DNA of 17,677 bases from Ettlia oleoabundans (lineage: Eukaryota > Chlorophyta > Chlorophyceae > Chlamydomonadales). Below, piece after piece: positions 10,101 through 17,677 of this stretch. The notes below the pieces were generated by a model. That model had not been told where the DNA came from. It did not search any database and saw only the letters and a list, made by a program, of their open reading frames with translations. Within the stretch, counting starts at the first letter, position 1. Each line of letters starts with the position of its first letter. Location: positions 4,115-21,791 of the forward strand of contig JAAMXP010001236.1 in NCBI GenBank assembly GCA_019693395.1, read 5' to 3'. Both the position numbers and the translations under genes were made by a program.

Positions 10101-10608
10101 TGCCGTCTGGCGTGACAGATGTGGCAGCAGGCAGGCGTTCAGGAGCAAAGTTGCCTGTGGCAAGCTGCACATCCCGCAGGTGCGCCGACAGTTCAAGCTT
10201 TTCAGCCTCACAACACTGTAGCCGCCCCTGTGCCTCGGCTAGCTGGCCTGCCACACTGATCAACGCAGCCTCTTTCTTGCTCAGCGCCACACGCAGAGCA
10301 GACAGCATGGACTGCAGCTGCTCCTCGTCCGCGCTTGCGGCGGCGGCTGCCTGCTGACTCGGCTCAGGCTGCAACCCATGCTGCATGTTGCTGGATGGCG
10401 AGGGGCCTCCAGACGCAGAACACCCAGGCTTTTTAGTGCCAGCGGTACTGACACTGCTAAGTGATGATGGGCTGAACTGCCGCGGCTGCATACCCGGGAA
10501 GGGGAGGAGCTGTGGCAATTCCACCGCCGTCGCAGCCTCGGACGGCGGGTGCCAGGCCTTCCCTGCGGCGTCTGCGCCGCTGTAGCATCGGCCAGTCGCC
10601 CACGACAT
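7121..10608 (-). CDS. Large Gln/Ala-rich coiled-coil protein, function unknown
   Basis: Four exons on the minus strand: 10608-9674, 9567-9056, 8885-8647 and 8506-7121, giving 1023 residues from the first in-frame ATG. Junctions read ADAR-ASAAEEDLADARQQ, SHNQ-AQHALQDALEQQQQ and LAALK-EELGAAIQVPKQEV, all phase-consistent. Residues 1-90 are Ser/Pro-rich and probably disordered. Heptad-rich coiled coil runs from about 95 to 680 with breaks, and is dominated by Ala, Gln, Glu and Leu. The C-terminal 330 residues are Ser/Pro/Gln-rich with many SP and TP sites. Five QT motifs are spread along it (see findings). The composition suits a centrosomal, basal-body, Golgi or other scaffold protein, but no family was recognised. 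The open frame continues upstream of 10608 without an ATG to a stop near 10826, so an upstream start exon is possible. Confidence 0.75.
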
Positions 10609-11156
10609 GCTCTCCACGTTTGTCACTGCTTCGTTCCTGCGAAGTGGCAGGCAAGGGGGAGGGTGCACTGGTTGCCAGTGCAACCTGAGTTCGTCCTGCT
10701 GATATGCGACCTTTGCATTAGGTTGGGCATGCGCCGAAGGACATCGCAGACGGCCGCGTTCAACCTGTCCGTGTGTACTCAGCGCTTGCTGCAGCTCGCT
10801 CTCGTTCAATTGGCGCAGGATGTGAGCGGTTCGCCTTCGGTGTCAGTGTGCCGTGCAACAGGGCGCAACGGGAATCTGAAACAGCATACCGGCTGCAAAG
10901 CGGCAGTCGCAGGACGTTGACTGTTTGACTGGTTTGACTGACTGGGCGCCACACGGGCGCCGCAGACTCAAATGCCTTCAGTGCCTCCCCTTCTGGGTCT
11001 TCTGGCGGTTGCTCCCCCCGCTACCTCTCACCATTCGCATGAGTTCGTTACACTGTTGAAGCTGGTGCAGACGTGCGGACGGCAAGAGGGCGCCCTGCCC
11101 ATCCGCCGCCCAGTGCTGTGGAGCAAGTGGCCTGCGACTGAGGCTGCTGCAGCTCC
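10609..11156. promoter_or_regulatory. Spacer between the NACA stop and the coiled-coil gene start
   Basis: Both flanking genes are on the minus strand, so this region holds the NACA 3' UTR followed by the promoter and 5' end of the coiled-coil gene. The part from 10609 to about 10825 is open in the coiled-coil frame and may be coding if an upstream exon splices in. A TGTAA on the minus strand at 11048-11052 probably marks the NACA 3' end. No RNA gene was recognised. Confidence 0.4.
11048..11052 (-). terminator. Candidate TGTAA polyadenylation signal for NACA
   Basis: Plus-strand ttaca gives TGTAA on the minus strand about 105 bases past the NACA stop at 11157. This agrees with chlorophycean poly(A) signal usage and with the matching element behind the DUF gene. 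Confidence 0.55.
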
Positions 11157-12466
<1,310 letters not shown>

Positions 12467-12768
12467 CCTTGAGTTTGCTCCTGTAGCAGCCACTGATGGT
12501 CAGCGAAAGAGGGCTGGGCAGGGGAACAGCCCGCCCGAGTACCCGAGTACTTTCCCAGGGACATGAGTGCAGCACAGCAGCCCACGGGGGCAAGTGACTT
12601 GCGGTTATTCACCCTGCGTTACAAGGCGATCACCTGGTTTTCATTGGGTCCTCTCCTGCGACAGCCAGGCCCACAGAATGGAATCGCTGTCGCTGTGCTC
12701 AACCCCTTTTTTTGCTGCCTGACACACTATCACGAGCTGCAAATATAACTCGATCAACAGACGGAGCG
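12467..12768. promoter_or_regulatory. Short divergent promoter region shared by NACA and the TCERG1-like gene
   Basis: Only 302 bases separate the two divergent ATGs, so both promoters and 5' UTRs must fit or overlap here. A TATA-like aaatataa lies at 12741-12748, but this is only about 22 bases before the TCERG1-like ATG, so it would leave almost no 5' UTR and is probably not a TATA box for that start. A small direct repeat of cgagtac occurs near 12536-12550. No other element was recognised. Confidence 0.45.
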
Positions 12769-15700
12769 ATGCAGGACCAGGCCACTACAGAGCACAATCA
12801 GCGGGCAGTGGCGGCAGGCGCCGCATCTGGCCCGGCTGGCGGTCCTAGGTGCGTGCTTTAGTTTTATTTGAGCAGCAGGATCCACAGATGAAGTGCTGGA
12901 GGACAGGGTATATGCCGGGGCATGCCACCAGTGCGCTCATGTAATCTGTTGCTGCTTGCCCTACAGGCCACCACCGCCGCAGGTGCCACCGCCGGCTGGC
13001 CGCCCGCCTCCGCCACAGCAGCCTCGGCCGCCACCCCCTGCCATGCCACCCATGATGTCGCCGTACGGGACGGGGTCGCATATCGCACCGCCGCCCAGGG
13101 TGCGCCGCCCAGCAGGCAGCGCTGACAGGGCGCTGGACCCCCCCCCATGGGGTCTGTGAGCTTGAGCATGAGTTGTCCCTTGTTTGGCTGCTGCATGACC
13201 CTCCATCCCCAGCCTACCGGTTCATTGCGAGTCGTCACCTGCTGGCCCCTGTTGCAGGGCATGGCGCCCTTTCCCGGCGGGCAGCCACCCTTTGGCGCCT
13301 ATGCGGGCCCACCTCCGCACAGCTACATGGCGCCGCACCCAAACAGCTTGCGAGGCATGGCGCCCCCGGGTATGCCGCCGGCTGCCTATATGCCACCACC
13401 GCATGGCGCGCTTGGACGTCCAGGCATGCCCCCGGCGCCGCCTTTTCACCCAGGGGCACGGCCTCCCTTTGCACAGCCACCTCCAGCGGCTGCCAAGCCG
13501 GCCCCCACTGCCCACGCCAGCAGCCACAGCAAGGAGGATGCCGAGCGGCAGAAGCGTGCAGCGGATGCTTGGAGCGCTTACAAGGCCGGGAATGGTTCCG
13601 TCTACTACTACAATCAGCTGACAGGGGAGTCCAGCTGGCAGCGGCCGGAGGGATTCAAGGGCGACGAAGACAAGGCCAGCAGCAACCCGGTGCCGGTGTC
13701 GTCGGGTGAGGAGCCTGGGGTCTGGGTGGGTGATGCTGGGCAGGTACCCGTCTGGCTGTGGTTTTGGTTGCGGGCGGGCGGGGAGGGGGGATGCAATGCC
13801 AGAAGTATGCATGGGACGGTATCATCACATTCAACGTCTGTGGTATGACGCTTGGCCATGAAAGTCTGTCCAACAGCCTGGCAGCTTCGTGCATTGCATC
13901 TACATAACCTCCACATTGCCCGCTGCCGCCGAACTCCGTTGTCCCTGCTAGACCCTGCCTGTCCTGCTGTGTGCAATCGAACCCTGCCCATGCCACACAC
14001 AGAGCGGGTGGCGGGCACGGAATGGCTGGAGGTTGAGTGTGACGACGGCAAGCGCTACTACCACAACCCCAAGAGCGGCGAGACGACTTGGCATGTTCCT
14101 TGTGAGGTGGAAGCCAGGCAGAAGCTGAAGTTGGACCCTGTCAAGGCAAAGATGCTGGAGCGCGCACTTGCTATGGGTGCACAGCTGGCACCAGAGTACC
14201 GGGAAGGTACGGGGGGTGCGTGCTGGGGCTGTACTGCAGTGACGGCCTGCTGTGCTGTGTCCCCTGCAATGTCTGCTGCTCTGCTGCTGTACATTGGAGG
14301 CAAAGCCTGGCGATTGTGGTGGCGTCATTCTGGCAAGCACTGATTTGTCACCCGGTTGACTGTAACTTGGTTGGTTGCAGAGGGGCGTGTGAGCAGGTTG
14401 GTTGTTGCAGGGCCAGTTGCAGCACCAGGGCGAGCACCGGCTCCGTAACCCTGCCTTCTCCTTGCCCTGACAAGCGTGCCCAAACATGACAAGCTGTGTC
14501 TGCTGCACTGTCCGTGTGCTTGTGTTGCAGCTGCTGGTGTTGGCGGGGATGGTTCTGCCGCGGCCGGCGAGGACGAGGACGTCACTTTCACAGAGGACGA
14601 CCTGGGGCTGGATGGCGCACCGCAGCAACCGCAGCAGGCACAGCAGGCTCAGCAGCGGGCACACCCGCCGCCAGGCACGTCGCCGGCAGGTGTGGGCGGT
14701 CCACTGCCGCCAGGTATGCACCCACCCCCTCACCACCAGCAGCAGCAGCAGCACATGTCCCCCAGCATGCCTGCGGTGCGGGGTCCTCACGCGCCCCGTC
14801 CGCACTTCCAGCCTGGCATGCCGTCGCCGCCCTTCCAGCAGCACCCAGGCATGCCGCCACCCCACCATCAGCACCGCTTCTCGGGCAGCTTGCCACCGCC
14901 ATTGCACAGCGGCATGCCAGTGCCCCCCCTGGCAGCAGCGCCACCACCTGGACATACAGGGCAGCGGCCAGCCCCACCCCCTCACCCTCACCCTCACCCC
15001 CACCCCTTCCAGCAGCAGCAGCAGCAGCAGCCGCAGCAGCAGCCGCAGCAGCAGCCGCAGCAGCAGCAGCCGGCTGCCCCTGTGCGCCCTCCGGAGCGTG
15101 TGAAAACTGGGTACGGCCCTGACGGCTACATGCCCAGGGCTGAAGCTGTGGCGGCCTTCAAGTCACTGCTGGCGGACAAGGGGGTGCACGCATTCTCGCG
15201 CTATGAGCGGGAGCTGCCCAAATTGCAGCCAGACAAGCGTTTCAAGGTGGGCGGGGTGGTGGCTTGCCTGCGTGGGTGGCGCACCTGCGCAGACCCCACT
15301 GTGTGGCAGCCATGCATATTGCTGCGCTTGCTATGTGGACTGGCATGGAAGGCCAGCCATTGCCGTTGTTCATCCGAATGCCCGCCAGCCAGGTACTGTG
15401 GGCAGCTGGTGTATGCCTGGTGGGGTAGTGCTGGGTGGCTGGTTCAGGGTTGGCTGGACTGGGCATGCTCTTGTGCTGTGGGCGCAGTCAAGGGGCTTGC
15501 AACCGCCTTAATTGATGCTGCGCTCAACCTAGCCCAGCCTGCGTTCCTCCCTTCCCTGCCTGCAGTACCTACCCACCTTGGCTGAGCGCAAGGCAGCCTT
15601 TGAGGAATTTTGCAAGGAGTCGGTGGGCAAGAAGAAGGCAGCAGCAGGAGCAGCGGTGGTGGGCGGTGGGGGCGGCAGGGGCGGCGCTGCAACGTCATCA

Positions 15701-17664
15701 CCCGGCGGTGCTGGCTCCAGCTCAGTCGCTGCTGCTGTTGATGAGTTTGAGCGGTTGTTGGACGAGGCTGAGGCTGCCTGCAAGAGCGGGGCGGTACCTG
15801 CACCCGCACTCGCGCCTGCTGCTGGCGTGGAGGAGGAGGAGGGGCAGCTGCTGCCCGCCTGGGATGAGCGGCTGACTCTTGAAGATTTGGGGGGGCGGTG
15901 GAGCGGCGACCCCCGCTGGCAGCACTGCAGCGCAGAGCAACGACAAGTGGCTTTTGAGAGGCGGTTGGCACCCCTGCGACAGGCTGCTCGCCAGCAGCTT
16001 GAAGCCGATTACCGTGCGTTGCTGCGTGAGGCGGGTGTGACGGCATCCTCCCGCTGGTCCCGCACCAAGCATGAGGTGTCGGGCGACCCACGCTACATGG
16101 CTCTGTCGCGGGAGGACAGGTAGGGGGGGTGGGGGGGGCGCTGGGTGGGCGGGTGGCCAGGTGATGGGTGGAGGCGCAGCGCAGCCGTTGGTGCTGCCAT
16201 GCCATGCAGCTTGCCATCTGGCTGCCAGGGTGGCACACCGCCAGCCGGTCCGCACGTGGCTGCTGCTGATTGCTGTGGTCCAGGCTGCGGTGGTGTGGCA
16301 CCCACCACCCTGCTTTGTCCCCACCCCCCACTTTGCCTCTCCGCCCATACTGCACTGTATCGTCCTGTACTGCACTGTACGGCAGGGAGGACTTGTTCAG
16401 GCAGTACGTAGCTGAGCTGTCTAAGGCTGAGGAGGTGATGCGGGAGCGGGAGCACAAGCAGCGGGAGGCAGAGCGAAGGCTGGAGGCGGAGCGATGTGCG
16501 GCGGAGCAGCGGCAGAAGCAGGTAGGTGTGGACCGCGCCCAATGCTGTGTGATGTGTAGGCTGCCACTAGTGCACTTTGGGCACGGAGAAAAGCCTTGTG
16601 CGCTGCCTGGCTGTGGGTATTGAGACCCTGGTGCCGCCTCCCTAGCATGCCCTCTTCTGCCGCTTCACAGTCTCCCCGGGCCAGCGCCATCGGTGTGCCG
16701 CCTGGTCACAGCGGCTGTGCTGCTGGCATGCGGCCGTGGGAGGTGCCACCTGTTGTTCTGCCTGGCCCCCTGCCTGCAGGCTGCCCACAGTGACGCGCTG
16801 TCCCACTATCGTGCGCTGCTGCGTGAGCTGCACCTGGGGCCTGAGGCGCGGTGGAGGGACTACAGCGAGCGCATCAAGCGGGACCCGCAGGTGCGCCTGG
16901 TGGGGTGGTGGTGGTGGTGGTGGTGAGATGTGGGGCGGTAGCAGGGGGTCAGGTGAGGCAGCAGAGGGCAGGGGGAGCGACAGACAAGGCCTGCAGGTCC
17001 TTTTCTGTCTTACGACATGGGGGCTGCGCAAGGGCGGGCGATTTGAGTGGAAGCACATGTGTGTGACCCAGCGACTGAGCGGTGAGGGGCAATGCTGGGG
17101 CACATGCGTCCTCATGGGGCCACAACCAACCGACACCTTTCTTACCCCCCCCCCCCACACACACACACACCACCACCACCCCTGTGCAGGGTCGCGGCAT
17201 CAACCCCGCTTTGGAGCGTGGTGAGGCTGAGTCTGTGTTCCGGGAGTATGTGGTGGAGCTGCAGGAGGAGGCGGTGGAGGGCTTCCTCGACCTGCTGGAC
17301 AAGGAGATCAAGGTGCGCGCTGGGTGGGCGGGGGCTGGCTGGCTGTGGTGGAGTGGGGGGTGACGGTTGGGTAGATGGGCATTGATTGGTGCGGGCTCCA
17401 ACGTGCGTCTTGACAGGAACCGGGTAATTGTGTGGTGCTTCTTGAGGGATGCCTGGCTGGTCCTGCCATGCCCACACTGGCGCGCGCACACACCCCCCCA
17501 CACACACACACACGTCAACTGTGCTGCCCCCCCCCGCAGCCGCTGATCCCCACCCGTGAGGCGGAGTCTGCCTCTGGGCTGCCCAAGCCGTTGGTGAGGT
17601 GGCGGGACGCCGAGCCTCTGCTGGAGGAGGACCCGCGGTACGGCACGCTGGCTGAGGAGTACAG
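12769..17664 (+). CDS. PRP40C: WW/FF-domain transcription-splicing factor (TCERG1 / PRP40C-like), 3'-partial
   Basis: Proteins of this family bind splicing factors and the RNA polymerase II C-terminal domain through WW and FF domains, coupling elongation to splicing in the nucleus. Ten exons: 12769-12848, 12967-13099, 13258-13705, 14003-14206, 14531-15246, 15566-16119, 16386-16521, 16780-16890, 17190-17312, 17540-17664; 876 complete codons, with the gene continuing beyond the right edge (gtgggt donor at 17665). Residues 1-170 are Pro/Gly/Met-rich. WW1 is about 174-203 (W176, YYYN, W198, P201). WW2 is about 226-255 (W228, DDGKRYYHN, W250, P253). An acidic patch and a Pro/His/Gln-rich linker follow (289-480). 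FF repeats start near 492 (FKSLLADKGVHAFSRYERE), 585, 672 (YRALLREAGVTASSRWSRTK, then DPRYMALSREDREDLFRQYV), 760 and 820. FF3 resembles human TCERG1 (SRWSKVKDKVESDPRY, MREDLFKQY). PRP40A/B is less likely because FF3 and FF4 match TCERG1 better. Confidence 0.9.
14980..15008 (+). repeat. CCTCAC-type repeat coding His-Pro dipeptides
   Basis: Imperfect tandem CCTCAC/CCCCAC units in exon 5 of the TCERG1-like gene encode alternating Pro-His residues. They lie immediately before the CAG tract in the linker between the WW and FF domains. Confidence 0.8.
15010..15069 (+). repeat. In-frame CAG tract coding polyglutamine
   Basis: Twenty codons of CAG interrupted by three CCG codons, in the order Q7-P-Q3-P-Q3-P-Q4. 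It is in frame in exon 5 of the TCERG1-like gene, between WW2 and FF1. Human TCERG1 also has a Gln/Ala-rich repeat ahead of its FF domains. Confidence 0.9.
16899..16925 (+). repeat. TGG microsatellite in intron 8 of the TCERG1-like gene
   Basis: About nine TGG-like units lie immediately after the gtgcgc donor of intron 8 (16891-17189). They are intronic, since splicing from 16890 to 17190 keeps phase 0 and continues the FF4 domain. Confidence 0.8.
17145..17180 (+). repeat. C-run, AC and ACC microsatellite before exon 9 acceptor
   Basis: A run of about 12 C is followed by about seven AC units and then CAC triplets, ending just before the cctgtgcag acceptor at 17181-17189. It serves as an unusual C/A-rich version of the pyrimidine tract of intron 8. 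Confidence 0.8.
17485..17538 (+). repeat. CA-rich and C-rich repeats before exon 10 acceptor
   Basis: CA dinucleotides interrupted by a run of eight C occupy 17485-17513. A second C-run directly precedes the acceptor gcag at 17536-17539. The arrangement resembles that in intron 8. Confidence 0.75.
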
Positions 17665-17677
17665 GTGGGTGGGTGGG

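Noticed and set aside
13948..15003. A 351-codon minus-strand open frame rich in Arg, His and Trp
   Set aside because: It lies antisense to exons 4 and 5 of the TCERG1-like gene, and its composition is what antisense of Pro/Gln-rich GC-rich coding sequence gives. No motif was recognised.
15010..15069. Regular repeats that could be mistaken for a CRISPR array or structured repeat
   Set aside because: Trinucleotide microsatellite in a coding exon with no spacers; the organism is eukaryotic.
14531..15246. Three overlapping long plus-strand frames in exon 5, including Ser/Thr-rich and Ala-rich readings
   Set aside because: Only the frame with EDEDVTFTEDD, the Pro-Gln linker and FF1 joins in phase to exons 4 and 6. 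The others are frame-shifted readings of CAG repeats (polyserine and polyalanine).
15444..16457. A 337-codon minus-strand open frame
   Set aside because: It is antisense to exon 6 and flanking introns of the TCERG1-like gene, with low-complexity Pro/Ser/Arg/Gln content and no family features.

Overview
This looks like a stretch of nuclear chromosome from a green alga, probably a core chlorophyte (chlorophycean type). I infer this from dense short introns in every gene, moderately high GC, CAG/CTG-rich low-complexity coding sequence, closest remembered protein matches to land-plant families, and TGTAA elements about 100 bases past two stop codons, as in Chlamydomonas-like algae. No bacterial operons, plasmid, phage, CRISPR or mobile-element features were seen. 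The species cannot be named from the sequence alone.

Seven protein genes were reconstructed by joining exons at GT-AG sites (one GC-AG) so that reading frames stay open and known family motifs run across the junctions. From left to right: (1) the 5' part of an RFT1-like gene (minus strand, runs off the left edge); (2) a VOC/glyoxalase-I-like protein (plus, 5 exons, 1022-2478); (3) a conserved uncharacterised protein, possibly DUF4864-like (minus, 3 exons, 3200-4174); (4) U2 snRNP A' (plus, 6 exons, 4652-6627); (5) a large Q/A-rich coiled-coil protein (minus, 4 exons, 7121-10608); (6) nascent polypeptide-associated complex alpha subunit (minus, 4 exons, 11157-12466); (7) a WW/FF-domain transcription-splicing factor of the TCERG1/PRP40C type (plus, 10 exons seen, 12769 to the right edge).

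The genes mostly alternate in orientation. RFT1/VOC, DUF/U2A' and NACA/TCERG1 are divergent pairs sharing short upstream regions (about 300-480 bases). VOC/DUF and U2A'/coiled-coil are convergent pairs separated by about 500-720 bases of apparent 3' UTR and spacer. The genes are unrelated housekeeping functions (ER glycosylation, carbonyl detoxification, splicing, co-translational chaperoning) and do not form a pathway. U2A' and TCERG1 both act in pre-mRNA splicing, but their proximity is probably coincidental.

I did not find a novel multi-gene system. The points most worth a second look are the coiled-coil protein with five QT motifs that resemble dynein light chain LC8 sites, the GC-AG intron in the VOC gene, the uncharacterised conserved protein, and the hexanucleotide repeat that replaces the pyrimidine tract at the first acceptor of the U2A' gene. 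The ATG starts of RFT1 and the coiled-coil gene are unresolved.
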